From Chara braunii (taxonomy: Eukaryota > Streptophyta > Charophyceae > Charales > Characeae), in NCBI GenBank assembly GCA_003427395.1, contig BFEA01000065.1, positions 296,099 to 360,098 on the forward strand: DNA of 64,000 nt. The letters are read 5' to 3'. The notes below the pieces were generated by a model that saw only the letters and a list, made by a program, of their open reading frames with translations, searched no databases and was not told where the DNA came from. Positions 1 through 11,810 of this stretch are shown in pieces (within the stretch, counting starts at the first letter, position 1; every line of letters begins with the position of its first letter). A program made the position numbers and the translations under genes.

Positions 1-94
<94 letters not shown>

Positions 95-96
95 GG
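1..96. repeat. (TG)n(AG)n microsatellite
   Basis: The window opens with about 12 TG repeats followed by about 35 AG repeats with one A interruption. The same TG-then-AG order recurs at 14.79-14.88 kb and 15.00-15.05 kb, just ahead of the second copy of the ~2 kb repeat family, so the microsatellite appears to be part of that family's left flank. Confidence 0.95.
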
Positions 97-121
97 CGAA
101 CGTACAGTATAAGCGGGAGAG

Positions 122-233
122 AGATTTGTTACTTTGAGACTTGATGACATTTGGATTCAGGCTCGACATTGGGATTGAGATTTGTTACTTTGAGACTTGA
201 TGACATTTGGATTCAGGCTCGACATTGGGATTG
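122..233. repeat. 56-bp tandem duplication
   Basis: A 56-bp unit beginning AGATTTGTTACTTTGAGACT is present twice in a row with almost no change. It sits at the left edge of the first copy of the ~2 kb repeat family. The corresponding part of the second copy is hidden by the assembly gap. Confidence 0.9.
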
Positions 234-1520
234 AGGCATTGGACGAGGGATTATTTGGGACCCGTACCGGAGACTTAGTGTTGACGACACTCCCATCCTC
301 CCCCTCTCTTCGTCTGATCTCCCTCCTGTTTGTCTGTGTATGTATGGGGAATGCCGCATTCTTCCTGTGTGGGCGCCAGGCCCCTTCACACCATGTGATG
401 ATGATGATGTATGTTTGGTTTGCATTGCGACATTGATTAAGTTGATCATTAGTATATTAGCCTTCTGATGTGCTATCCTTAATTATGTGAGAAAGGTCGG
501 TTTTTGTTCTGGTCTGTACCATTACGATATGCAATAGGTGGGAGAGTGCAGAAGGAGGAAGAAGAGATAAGGGAGAAGAATCAGAGAAGCAAGGTAAGTA
601 CGACTAGGCGGAGGCAGTGGAAATGGGTGCGATGGTAAGGGAAATGATTGCTCGAGAGTAGGAATCGCCGGAATTAGGGGGATGGTCGCGCAAACTAGAA
701 GAAGAGGAGATAACGCAATGAGAAGTGAGAGGTTAAGTGGAGAAGGAAACTTACCTGTCAGTGTCGAAGGTCACTACTGTTGCTGTGAGTCCCCTCTAAA
801 GATAAATACACACCCTCGTTGCATGTATCTGACAAACAAATACAGCTTGTATAGATTCAATTTTTTTTTTTTTTTTTAATTATTATTATTATTATTACTA
901 TGGTGTTTTAATCCTAACTGTAATGTGTAGTGGTTAAAGCGTTAAGAAGGAGGCGGTTGTGTGGACGGTTAAGGCCTGGCGAGGGGAGACAATTACGTAC
1001 CTGATATATGTGGAAGGTAGGCTATGGTGTTGACAGTCATGTACATTGGTCTTCGAGAGTTCATGTGGGCCTGCTGTGTGAACACAGTTGTAGGTGGGAT
1101 AGTTGGGTAGAGTAGGCTGGATGGGGTGCATTGTGGTTCTTGGGTGCATGTGGCAAATGTGAGTTGGGGATCGGGTTGTGAGTGATACGAGAGACATATC
1201 TGGTGCTTGAGGCGAACGACATGGGCTGAGATTTGCTCATAGGTCGAGGAGTTGTTGACGTCATCAGTGACATTGTAGATAGGCTAGATAGGATCTGCCA
1301 TCTGTAGTCTGGGAGCCGAGCGCCAGATAGGATATCAACATTGGTTCTTCGTTGATGATGATGACGAGACTATGCCAACATTGTCAATTATGAGTTTTTT
1401 GTGTGCTCTTATTTGGTGAAACTATGATGCAATTCTGCTTTTGGTTCGAGGTCATGACTATCTGGTCTCATGTGTATGATGCTGCTTGATTTATGAATTT
1501 CGCTATCGCTCATTTTCCTT

Positions 1521-1533
1521 GCATTATCATTAT

Positions 1534-1602
<69 letters not shown>

Positions 1603-1615
1603 GTTATTACTACTA
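1521..1615. repeat. (TTA/ATT)n microsatellite
   Basis: A long ATT repeat inside the ~2 kb family. The equivalent tract in copy 2 (16488-16660) is about twice as long and irregular, so this tract is variable between copies. Confidence 0.95.
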
Positions 1616-2371
1616 TTACCGACTTTTATTTTTAGCAACGAGGGGGAATTTTCTTAATCTGACCGTGAGTAAAGGCCAGATACGTTGAACGGAGGAGGTA
1701 TCAGACGACTGAGTAGGGCCGTGGTAGTCAGGGGAAGGAATTGCTAAAAGGGAATATTAGGAATAGGGAGCTAACGAGAAGATGATTGAGGAGGATTAGG
1801 AGGGAGGAAACGATAATGAAGGAGGTGACGAGAGAGGGCAAGCAAATTAAAATGGCAAGTAATGATAAGTAGAGAAGAGGCAACCAGTAGAGGAAGAGGC
1901 GGTGATCGAAGGGATGAGAGGGAGAAGAGAGGACGACGACGGGGTCGAGATGAACGAGGGGAGAATAGTATAAGCGGGGTAAGTAGGGAGAAAGGCGACA
2001 CAAAAAGAAAAGAGGAATGAGGATGATGATGTAGGGGCACGTACCTGGTATTGGCGATGGTCTGCATTGAACAACATCTTCAAGCACTCCGTTGACCGCT
2101 AACATCAACAGTTGCATTGTCATTTAGTGGGCAGATAATAGTTGTGTAGAGAGTAGATTGGGCGCTGAGCGCCGGACTGAGATAAGCGACTTTGGATATT
2201 GTGTTGGTGTGGCCTACGGGCTTGAACATTGGCTCACTACTTCATTGTATTGCTTGATATGGATGGTTTCTCGGCGCATTTATACTCTCTGCTTGGACAC
2301 AACTACTTGGACACTTGTGTGATTTCGCAAGTTGGCTTATTGTATATCGTTCTCACTCATACACTTTGCAG

Positions 2372-2588
2372 TTGAGTAATCAGTTCATACTGATTACGCC
2401 CCTTTCCTTTGTACACACCACCCGTTGCTCCTACCGATTGAATGGTCCAGTGAGGTGTTTGAACTGCCATGATCTCACTGGTTTGCCGCCGTGGATGCTG
2501 AGAAAAAGTTCATTGAACTTTATCATTTAGAGAAATGCGCAGTCATAACAAGGTTTCCGTAGGTGAATCTGCGGAACGGTCATTGACA
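2372..2588 (+). pseudogene. 18S rRNA 3'-end fragment, decayed
   Basis: The stretch follows the conserved 3' end of eukaryotic small-subunit rRNA: TTTGTACACACCACCCGT (normally ...CACCGCCCGT), CTCCTACCGATTGAATGGTCC-like sequence, TTATCATTTAGAG, then CATAACAAGGTTTCCGTAGG and a GGTCATTG end. Many changes are C to T or G to A, and universally conserved bases are altered (CGTAACAAGG reads CATAACAAGG). The upstream 1.6 kb of 18S is absent and no 5.8S or 28S follows. It is therefore a relic carried into the repeat region rather than a working rDNA unit. Confidence 0.87.
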
Positions 2589-3192
2589 CGTGAATGGTTG
2601 TTAGCTGGTGCTTTGAGTGCGACCTGCACTCAGTCGTAAATGAGTGTATGCATGATAGGAAGAAGAGGGGAAAGATGGAGGAAAATGAGGAAGTAGAGAG
2701 CGCGCGCGCGAGAAGGAAAAGAAAATGGGAAGGGAGAAGCAATCGGGGATGAAAGATAGAAGCGGTCAAGCAACGACCTTACCTGAATGGGCACTTACCT
2801 GAAGTAGCTACACATCATGAGAGAGAGGTATCCAGCCGCATTTCGACTGGGAGGAAGATAGAGATGGAACCAGTGGCCCACATCGCAAAGTGCATTACGC
2901 TCTCACTCTCAGGCTGGAAATTGTTGCACAGTGCTATGTCAAAATCCGCAGGTACTCGCGCACACAAATACACACAGAAAAACACAGACAGACACAGACA
3001 GACACAGACAAACACAGACAAACATACAAACATACAGACACAGACAAACATAGAGATAGGCAGACGGACAGACAGACAGACAGTCACAGAGAGGGAGACA
3101 GAGAGAGAAAGAGGGGAGAGACGGAGAGAAAGGGAAGAAAGAAACTTACCTCGTCTCCGCCGACTGTCAACCTTGAGTGCAACAGACATTTA
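2589..3192. other. No gene seen; purine-rich and CAGA-type simple sequence
   Basis: Sequence after the 18S relic is purine-rich (2640-2760), then has irregular CAGACA/CACAGA repeats (about 2965-3130). I see no 5.8S rRNA, tRNA or believable ORF. Confidence 0.7.
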
Positions 3193-3214
3193 TCACTATT
3201 ATTATTATTATTAC

Positions 3215-3272
<58 letters not shown>
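3193..3272. repeat. (ATT)n microsatellite
   Basis: About 26 ATT units with two early interruptions (ACT). It creates spurious poly-Tyr, poly-Leu and poly-Ile reading frames. Confidence 0.95.
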
Positions 3273-4039
3273 GCGAGGGGTGAGCCCTCGCGGGGCCCTT
3301 ATCAGACATGCAGATGTTTTGAGCAGCGACCCTCCGCAAGGCTCGTGCCCGCCCTAAGTGAAGGTGGGGCTGAGTACCCACGAGAGGGGCTTGTCTCAGC
3401 ATCATCCAATGTGGGTCTCAAATAGTTGCAGCACGCCAGTTGGTTACGAAGCAACGTGAGCATCGAGGATCTTTCCTGAAACAAAAGGGGCTGCGTTGTA
3501 CAGTTGAGCCGGGAAGTGGGTTGTCGCGCCCTAGGCACACATACACAGTGTAAAGCCGACACCTCACGAAGTGGCCACGGGCCAAATGAGACGGCAGCCT
3601 TGTCGTCACAATCAGATTCTGCTCCGCAGGCCAATGCAAACGCAAAAAACATTCAGGGCCCGAATAACCTTGGGTTCGCCCAACTATACTGGGCCCAAGC
3701 CCTCAACTGTTGAAACGAGTCTGGGCGCAGACACTGGGGCCCGACCGGAAGCTACTGAAAACTTTCATGGCAAGGCCCAAACAGTCTAGCACCAGCAGCA
3801 CCTCCCATATAGGGAGGAAGCCAGCTAGTCAAAGGCACACACCGCTGCAACACTGCGCAGGTATCTGCGTATGCACAAGCTGGCATGGGGTGCGCTCGTA
3901 GGTGTTGAGTGGTGTGAGGCGCAGCAGTACAGCCGGGCGCTTGCAGCCATAGCCGGACTGCAAGACGTAAGAAGGTGCTGAGCGGCGATGTTCTTCAGGA
4001 AGAAGGCGCAGTGTGAGTTGAAAATGGTGATGAGGGAAG
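3273..4039. other. GC-richer stretch, no gene recognised
   Basis: This ~770-bp stretch is richer in G and C than its surroundings. Short ORFs exist on both strands but overlap each other and show no family I recognise. A gene fragment cannot be excluded. Confidence 0.5.
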
Positions 4040-4310
4040 TTCAGAGTACGTACCCGGTGTATGTGAGAGGTCGGCTATGACATTGACGTCATGTACATTG
4101 ATCTCCAAAGAGTAAGTGAGCATGCTGCGTGGATGCGGCGGCAGTAGGATAGGCGTGTAGTGTAGGCTGGGCGCCAGACAAAGAAGGGCGGCATAGGGTA
4201 CTACGTTGGTGTGGCCGGAGGGCTTGAACATAGGCTCACGGGTTCATTGTATTGCTCCTATTTTGGATGGAACCTTGATACATTTCAGCTCTGTACTCGT
4301 TACATGACTG
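4040..4310. repeat. Diverged module of the ~2 kb repeat family
   Basis: 4044-4200 resembles 985-1130 (shared GTACGTACC, CATGTACATTG and GTAGGCTGG blocks). 4200-4310 resembles 2196-2290 (shared TTGGTGTGGCC, GGGCTTGAACAT and TTCATTGTATTGCT). The two blocks are adjacent here but about 1 kb apart in copy 1, which shows modular rearrangement. Confidence 0.7.
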
Positions 4311-4373
4311 TTTGGACTTCTGCATGATTGATTGTAACTTACACTTTTGTGTATCGCGTTCATCTATTTTCTT

Positions 4374-4397
4374 GTATTATTATTATTTTTATTATTA

Positions 4398-4444
<47 letters not shown>
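4374..4444. repeat. (ATT)n microsatellite
   Basis: About 22 ATT units with small interruptions, in the same position relative to the preceding module as the tracts in the ~2 kb family. Confidence 0.93.
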
Positions 4445-4445
<1 letters not shown>

Positions 4446-4899
4446 TGTTGTTACCAGTTCATTGCCTATACCGCTTGTTCTCACCTGATTGCTAACACAA
4501 TCAGGTATATGGATGTTAAACCCCATGCCTAGCTAGACCCATGGTCGACTTCATGCACACTAGCCTAGAGCAAGTGTACGTGCACACAAGACCATCTAGG
4601 CAGAAAGACGTGGAGGATGAAATGGAGAGGTAGAGAGAAGAAAGGAAGGAAGAAGTCAGAAAAGAAAATAAAGAAGGGAATAAAGAGAAAAGGATGAGCA
4701 GAATGAAAAAAAGAATATGAAATAAGAAGACAGGCGAAATCAATTTTCATTCTCATCCTATACACCCTTGTTTTTACTCACCCTCTGCTGCTTATAGATC
4801 GATTGATATATGTATGTAGGACGGGTGATAGGATAAGGCTCCAGGGTGAGGAACATCTTATTACTCGCCCCTACGTGTATACACATCTTAAATAGTTAG
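4445..4899. other. No gene seen; purine-rich 4600-4735
   Basis: Nothing recognisable apart from an A/G-rich strand bias at 4600-4735, which gives spurious Ser/Leu/Phe-rich readings on the other strand. Confidence 0.6.
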
Positions 4900-4913
4900 G
4901 TTGACAGACTAGA

Positions 4914-5127
4914 AGTGGGGTACTCCTTTGCGGGTCGTCCCATGGTCTGTCTAAGTCTAAACCAGTTAGACTAAAACAAGTGGTAGGATACTCATGTCTG
5001 AGTTATCCTACTTCTTGAGTAAGTATGAGGTGAAGGCTTCTGTCGGAGTCGTGTTACTTCATACTTACATTTGATCGGACTATATTATAGTCCACCAATA
5101 AAATTGAAGTTCACATCACTGAACTTC
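4914..5127. other. Hairpin cluster 1
   Basis: Five inverted repeats lie close together. 4984-5010 pairs TAGGAT-ACTCA with TGAGTTATCCTA. About 5018-5068 pairs GTAAGTATGA with TCATACTTAC. 5077-5093 is a near-perfect palindrome built on GGACTATA. 5106-5127 pairs GAAGTTCA with TGAACTTC. 4916-4942 is weaker. The first resembles the array at 7141-7960. Function unknown; there is no coding sequence here. Confidence 0.75.
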
Positions 5128-5979
5128 ATGTAGGGCGATAGTGAAGGAGGTGTTGAGATCTTATGACCTGTGTGTATTTGCAGATCATTTTAATCAAGGA
5201 GACTCGTTATAAGTCTATACAAGATTGTAGGTTATTGTCGTATGGTAACATGTTGGTTCGCCAACTCAACCCCCACTCACCTTCTACACCCCCACTTTGC
5301 ATCAACCTTTGCACTAAATGACATTTTTTATTTTCATGTCATTGTATAAAAGGGTATGTATTTGGTCAAAAGAGGTCCTTGAATGACTGAGTCGAAACAG
5401 AAAAGTTTAGCAAAGAGATTTGGAAGCACAAGTGTAATGTGTGCGAAAGTAAATGAATGGTTGACTCTGTTAGGATTGCGAAATACTTTTGTTTTGTCTG
5501 CAGGTCAGTAAGACGACCAACCACGTGCTATTCACTCAACTTGCATTGCTTATGCTTACCTGAGCCTCGACTCAGACATTTCGTCGACTCGTAACGTTTG
5601 TACATTTGGTTTGGGTTTCCGACTTTTACCCTTTGATGTTGAACACATTAGGACAATTGGCAAAGGCGAAAGATTCTTATTCATATCATTTTTTTTTAAA
5701 AGGTGAGCCTATCTTTTAATTTGATGCATATTTGACAGACCATGAACCTATTTTTATTTGTAATATTTGCTGAAAGGCCAAGAGTCTATTGATTGTTTCT
5801 CTTTCAAAATTCAAAGCTTCGTTCATTCTGATGTTTGCCTCTGTTTGTGTAAAAATGTAAAAGACATCTCCATGCCTTTTCAGCCTTAACCTTTGAAATG
5901 TATTCGTCATGTATGTATCGATTTGAAATAATTTTATACAACATATATAATTTATGGGTTAAGTTCATATAGAATAGGA
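5128..5979. other. AT-rich, nothing recognised
   Basis: No ORF longer than about 64 codons and no family I recognise. It lies directly upstream of sequence resembling the LARD LTR end, so it could be the older part of that LTR, but I see no convincing similarity. Confidence 0.5.
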
Positions 5980-6363
5980 TTTAGTATGCCCGAAAGATCG
6001 TCAGTCGAGTCGACCTGAATTCTAAGTCGGTCCAGGAGATCATCACCCTGATGCCCGACACATAAACGGGTCAGTCTTAGGCATTCGGCCGCGCGTATAT
6101 CTATGCTACGGGGATCGAGAAAACGCCCTCGGCCGACCTACCTTTACAAAGGCATGTAAAAGCCTTCGCATGTGGGCCAGTAGCTCAGCAGGGATACGCC
6201 TACCAGAGAGTGGTGACAGCCCCTCGGGTAAAAGTGAGTTATACCTCGCGACGTTCCGACCTGTCGCAGGGCGTCGTGAGTGAACGAACTCGGGTGACAG
6301 GTGGTTCCGTTGCCGGTAGAGATACGCCTACCAATAGGGTGCGGGACTGCCGCGCGTGACAGG
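5980..6363 (+). repeat. Diverged LARD-type LTR 3' end
   Basis: Similar in order to 29480-29890: a TATGCTAC block, then AACGCCCTCGGCCG, a GCATGTGGG block, and GGGATACGCC. Like that copy it ends in GACAGG directly before a TGGCG primer-type site. It is much more diverged than the three later copies, so it is an old relative and not part of the same tandem. Confidence 0.65.
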
Positions 6364-6381
6364 TGGCGCCATTGTCGGGGA
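6364..6381 (+). promoter_or_regulatory. Primer-binding-like site (tRNA-Asp type)
   Basis: TGGCGCCATTGTCGGGGA differs at two positions from the site complementary to the 3' end of plant tRNA-Asp, and lies just after a GACAGG end. A partial second version (TGGTTCCGTTGCCGG) lies about 60 bp upstream, each preceded by GTGACAGG or GGTGACAGG, suggesting a local duplication of the LTR/primer junction. Confidence 0.6.
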
Positions 6382-7140
6382 CCTTCGATTGTCTGCCGGG
6401 GTCCTATGCAAACGGACCTGGGTTTGGTAAATTGAAGTCTTCGCTAGACGACAACCTTTAATTTAATTGTCAGCATGATTATCATTAATGCCCACCGACA
6501 ATGGGTTATTCCGTTGTCGTGGATCTCGCTTTCCAGCCGAGCTCCTGAGTGAACGAACTCGGGTTTGGTAAGACGATGATCACGGTAAACGACAACCGTT
6601 AGCTAAGCTCATATAGCTTGTGAAACATGAGTTGAATTACCGTTGGACTAGACACTAAGAATGTTATATGCAGGAGTGTGAAGTCACAGCAACAATGCGA
6701 ACATAATAGCATTGTCCGGAACTTCAACTGCCTACGAACGTTCTTAAAGAATGGACTAAGGTATAAGATAGTTAGGAGTCTATGTCAAAGATACAACTAA
6801 TAAATGTAATACTCTTACATAGTAGGTAGAAGTTAGGTTAACAATTTGAGGGAGGTGTTTGTGTATGCTGGATCCTTCCTTCTGTTTACGTACTCTGGTC
6901 ATTTGTCTGTGTAGGCGCGTCTGTCAACATAAGTTGTTAAGAGGTTAATGACTCTAGTTAACTCTCATTAATTCTCAAAGAATCGAAGAGGGATCGACGA
7001 GTGACTTAATGTTCATTTTATTTTTTTTTAGCTAATGTATATTGGTTTAAGTAATTTTTGCTTTCGTACTACTTTCCTTGTCTGTATCTCCTTAGCCATG
7101 TATAAGTTGTAGGTTTATGACAAACTTTTGTTCCTTGTGT
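6382..7140. other. No gene seen; presumed internal region of old LTR element
   Basis: AT-rich and without ORFs. The phrase GTGAACGAACTCGGG found before the primer site recurs near 6552, again suggesting small local duplications. Confidence 0.5.
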
Positions 7141-7960
7141 GATGGTGACTCCCGTAGAGTCGTCGCATTGCTTGCATAAACTGATTGAGGTAAATGATGG
7201 GATACTCCCATAAGAGTTACCCTGTCATTCACGCGACTAAGTAATGATCTGGTGAAGTGTCTATCTGACTTCGGCGTAGGTAACGGGAAGATGTCGTGCG
7301 TCTTCTCTGTTACTTTACGAAACTCAATCTAAGAGGTAATCCGGTACTCCCGCGGGGTACATGGCTTCTAGGCTGGGATGACTAACATAAGCAAAGGTAG
7401 TAGGAGGCTCCCGTGGGGCTCTCCTAGTCACCTATCGGACTAGACTTGGAAGGGAATTAAGTACTCACCGCGTAAGTACAAGAACTCCTAAGTCTAAGAT
7501 GATCCGTCTGAATGAAAGGTGGGGAAAGGGGGTTTCCCGTGAAGACTACCTTATCTCTAACTGAATGGTCTACTTGGTATTGAGAAAGGGGTGAGGAAAA
7601 AATTTCATATGAAACTATTTTCACCACTAACTAAAATATGCATAGCGAAAGTCACTTGACAAGAGGAGTAAGGACTCTCGTGGGGTCATCCTAATACTTG
7701 TTTGATTTGGGATCAACTAACAATGAAAGGAATGATGAGATTATGTTTGGACAGTAGAGGGATACTCTCATGTGAGTAACCCTACTACTTGTTTGGGTAT
7801 GAATGATGGACGTCATAAGTAATTACTAACGATCTATTTGTTTAACATTAAATCAGGCTATGGGAGACTCTCGTGGGGTTGTCCTATCGCTTGATCAAAG
7901 GAGTGGTATTCGCAGTCATTCGAGTAGTAGTAGGATAACTCCCGTGGGGTCATCCTATTA
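7141..7960. repeat. Hairpin array with paired stem changes
   Basis: At least eight degenerate stem-loops of 24-35 nt fit one pattern: TAGGAT-rACTCC, a CGTG-type loop, GGGGT-yATCCTA. Clear members lie at 7401-7426 (TAGGAGGCTCC / GGGGCTCTCCTA), 7931-7957 (TAGGATAACTCC / GGGGTCATCCTA), about 7755-7788 (GGGATACTC / GAGTAACCC), about 7198-7222 and 7341-7364. Stem bases change in pairs between copies (GGAT/ATCC, GGAG/CTCC, GGGA/ACCC; ACTCC/GGGGT, GCTCC/GGGGC). Spacing is irregular (about 80-120 bp), unlike a CRISPR array. Confidence 0.7.
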
Positions 7961-10329
7961 CAAACTCGGACTTGAGCTGGGATAGTTAACTGAATTTAAC
8001 TTTATTTATGCTCATGCTCAATCAATGGTCATACTCGATAGCCCAGTCATTTTTGTACGATCTCACCCCTATACAGTTCCCGCCTAGCAGCGTGCGCATC
8101 ATCATATCCTTAAATCACATAGGCGTGTTGTATTAACTTATATATCACGCCATTATGACCCTTACTTATTAAGCTCATATTGACCGTAAGCTTACAAGTG
8201 TTGTTTTGCATGTGTTGTCATGCGTAAAAATTTGTGTGTTGTGCCGCCAAGGCGTGAAAAATTAAAAATCAAGAAAATAAGAGAAAGGCGACAAGAAAAA
8301 TTATTTGAATAGGCTTATTGCCTTCATAAAGGAGGAGAAAAATTGAAGGAGGAAGAAGAGAAAGGGAAGAGAAAGGAGAACGGTAAATGGTTGAACGTTA
8401 TCAGGGTCACTAGTACAAGCATACAATCTCCCCTGATAAAATGACTTAGTACTTTTTACATGGAATACTATTGTTCATTACCGTGCTTGAGTCACTTTCC
8501 TGTATCCATCAGATGATAAGATTATACTCCTCCCATATTCATCCTACCTCATTGCAAATACTTAACCGTCCTTCATCAATTATCCCACCTTGCATTCCCA
8601 CCACCATCCTGCGTCCTCATCCACCCTTCGATCATTAGTCATAATGACAGATCTTTGCTTGCGCATCATGCTTACACTTTTTTTTGCTGCAACAAGCTAT
8701 GAGAGGTTATCCCTTACCCACCATATAGAGGAAATGTCTGAAAGACAACAATAGTAGGTTCGGGTGTAGCTTGTTCTGAATTAGTCTGGCGGAAGCACTA
8801 GTTCCAATGAGGCTTGAATCTCAGATCTAGGTCAGTATCAGAAAATATAAGAAGGGTTGAATCTCCTCAATATCTCGTCGTTGAAGTACCCCTTCCGAAT
8901 AAAGAGAAATGATGCTGCTAAGGTGAGGGAAAAGAAAGGTGAAACATACTGATAATTTCCTCCTGGAGTTGAATAATGTTTGTGAGTGTCGGAAATACCT
9001 CCTGAACCCTAGAAAGTGCATAGATGTTAGGCTAACTACTTAAAGACCATGTGCATTCGCGAAGTCGTGTGTCTTACTTCCTGACTATAGGTTTGAAAAA
9101 TAGAACTAACCTTATTAGTTATATAAAAACACAATCTAAATAGATTATCAAATTCTTAAGAACGATATGATATAGAACCTAATGGCAGACTCAGTCTCTC
9201 GATAATAGTCTAGCTCTGAAGGTTGTGTCGTGCAACATATGAGTTTAGGACTATCTGCCTAAAAATAAGTATCGCTCGAAGAACCTACTCAATATAGTAA
9301 AGTTATAAGAATATATAGAGTTGTCTAGCTGTCATCTATTTGATAGGTACATTTAGGTGACAGTGAATTAACGTATATCAGGTCTACTCTGTTACGAGGA
9401 GCCTCGATCTTTGGTATAGATTGCGAAAAAGCAAGCATGGGATGTGTTTGGTAAAGAGATCCTAGAAAACCGATTATAAACATATTGTGAGATGACATGA
9501 GTAGGTAAATGGAATAAAAGTGGGCGATACTATGTTTAGTTATTTCAACAGTTAGAGGCTGCCTAGTTAATAGGAATAAGTTTATAACATTATGGCGATG
9601 TGATATAGAGTTTGCTTGTAGGGTTATTTATTGAAAAATAAATTAATTATTTCATCAACCACTTAGTGACAGATTAAGCCTTAAGGGTGAATAGTATAGC
9701 GAGCGTAATATTAGGTTATCCATTTGAAACATACGTATCCGTTTGAGGTTTTATATAGTAGAGTATGATAATAAATTAGATTTATCGCATTCTTGAAAGA
9801 GATATGAATGGACTCGAACTTTATCAGTTGGTCAAAACATTGAAAATTGTATCATGAGAATATCTACTTAAATAACTATCTCCTTTGCTATACTCAATAT
9901 GATCACGGTATGAGAGTATCCACTTGAGGGTTATCCAACTCTTCGAATTACAGTATTATATAAAGAGTGATAAAACTAATTATTCCCGCTATGGAGAATG
10001 TGCATAACTGGGTATGAATGAATGCATGTAGGAATGAGTGATATATGTTTCAAGTGATGTTTGGTTGAAGTTGACATTGGTTATGGATGTATATATTTAT
10101 TGATAGCTTAATGACTGTTTGTGTCTGATTGACTATGTTTAAGAATTGCTTTCTTCAATAAGGATATAAAAATTGTATGAAATCCACGTTCGGCATGGGA
10201 ACGAAGGTGAATGGAGTGACCAGCCTCTGAAGAGAAGAAATTCTCTCAAGGGAGGTCAACATGCAAAATTTGTCCTTTGAAAGATTGCAACGTTGATTGA
10301 TACTTTTCCAAGCCGCTTAAAGAGGGTAT
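7961..10329. other. 2.4 kb AT-rich, no gene recognised
   Basis: No reading frame above about 64 codons on either strand and no recognisable RNA. Position between the old primer-like site and the conserved block at 10330 suggests internal retroelement sequence. Confidence 0.5.
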
Positions 10330-10700
10330 AGAAAAGTCCCGTAGGTGGTAGTGAGACTCACGGTCCAAAGTGAGGTGTTGTGACTACACTATCATCGAAG
10401 GGGAGGAAGATGTTTGGGGTCTTGTTAGGACGCTGGCTACGGGGAAGGCGGCTGCTGTTCGCCATGAGGTAAGGAGCGGTTGCCTAACCTTGTGTCGTGC
10501 AGGGCCACCTCATCTCCATGGTCAATGCCAAACCAACCTCGAGCATGTGAGATGGGGTCGTTCTACTCTGTTGACAGAAAACTGATAACGTCTCAGCATT
10601 GGAATCGGAGGGAGATGTGGTGAGACTCAGTCTTAGAGCGGGGCTCAGGACCTAAGATGATATCCCTTTGGTAGGATTACACCACCCATCGACACAATAT
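10330..10700 (+). repeat. Conserved block shared with LARD internal region
   Basis: Aligns with 30540-30860: ACACTATC-AAGGGGAGGAAG, a CTTGTTAGGACG block, ACCTC-CATGGTCA, then GGAGGGAGATGTGGTGAG, AGCGGGGCT and GATTACACCAC. Small insertions and deletions throw the 70-codon frame of the later copies out of register, so what is conserved looks like DNA or RNA, not protein. Confidence 0.7.
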
Positions 10701-11589
10701 ATCTCTGTTAAGCAAGAAGGAACAAATAAATGTTATGTCATTGTTATTCTGTATCTTCATTGTATTTGTTCTTGTGGTATTTTATTGTAACCATTGTTCT
10801 CATTGTTCGTGAAAGTAACCAGTTGATGTTTGTCTGCAGTAATATGATTGAATGGTTTGAATTTTTCATGAACTTCCTTTACAGTTCAAACATCTATTTC
10901 TAATATTACTTATTATTCACACTATATTATTTCTTTATGGCAGAAGAATGTCGTTTACATTTGTATTGTAAAAGTTCCGTGAAAACAGGGGGAAAACCCT
11001 GCGTACAGTAAAAGTTGTCTTTGAATTGTTTTTTCAATATTGGTTGTGATTTGATTGATATGATATGATATTTTGATCTTTGATGATCATCTAAGAGAAG
11101 GTTTAATCCTCTTTGAGTACGTTCTGATTAATACTTGGACACAAGTATTATAGATATATTCGTACGAAACGTTATTGAGTCGGTTCTTATTTGGATTATG
11201 TAAGATCTAACCCCAAAATGGAGGGTTGACGGTGACCTCAAAAACTGAGTCTTATTTTGAGTCATGAAAATTATTGGAGGGACGCCAAAAGATGGGTCCT
11301 GCAATGAAAAGACACTTGAGATTTGTCATTTTTTAAGTTTCTTTTAAAATATGTATATTTTGCAGAAGGCACCATTCACCATCCCAATGAGGTTAGTCTG
11401 AGATAAAATTAAAGAATCCCGAAATGGGATCGTTTGGAATTGTTGATGTTCTGTATCTTTTGCATCAAAGGTATTATGGAAGCCAAAAATTGTATATTTA
11501 TTTTGGGTTTTCGACTCGTTTTTATATATTTTTAGAGATCCCCAAGACGTGTGTTTGACTGAGTTGTGATCGAGACAGGAAAACACGAC
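10701..11589. other. AT-rich, nothing recognised
   Basis: No believable ORF, RNA gene or family similarity seen. Confidence 0.5.
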
Positions 11590-11810
11590 CACTGAGTGAC
11601 AACCTGACGATGCCCCTCGTTCATTCACTATATAGAAACCTGACGATGATGCAAAATTGTTCTTGTTCGTGATTTTATAAATTGTTTTTGACATATATTG
11701 GGATGCACATCGTTCATCCAATAAGTGACAACCTGACGAGGGGAGAATTTTATCTATGAATTTTTTTGGTATATATTGAAATGAACATCGTTCATCCACT
11801 TGAGGAAGTC
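11590..11810. repeat. Degenerate tandem repeat, about 3 units
   Basis: Blocks ending in CATCGTTCATCCA or CTCGTTCATTCA, followed by CACT or AAGTGACAACCTGACGA-like sequence, recur at about 11610, 11705 and 11790, with an ATATATTG-type segment between. On the minus strand this yields a repetitive 151-codon reading that I take as a by-product. Confidence 0.55.

Larger units (their letters stand above)
122..2290. repeat. Unnamed ~2 kb dispersed repeat, copy 1
   Basis: This stretch is matched nearly base for base, apart from microsatellite length changes, by 15185-17149 in the same orientation. It holds smaller modules: one near 985-1340 (also at 4040-4200 and 15965-16280) and one near 2190-2290 (also at 4200-4310). 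The modules are separated by TTA/ATT microsatellites at 874-900 and 1521-1615. No ORF is conserved between copies; short readings here are low-complexity shadows. I cannot name the family. It could be the LTRs of an unrecognised element, or a complex satellite. Confidence 0.8.

Noticed and set aside
2864-3357. ORFs with poly-Tyr, poly-Leu or poly-Ile
   Set aside because: Produced by the ATT microsatellite and CAGACA repeats.
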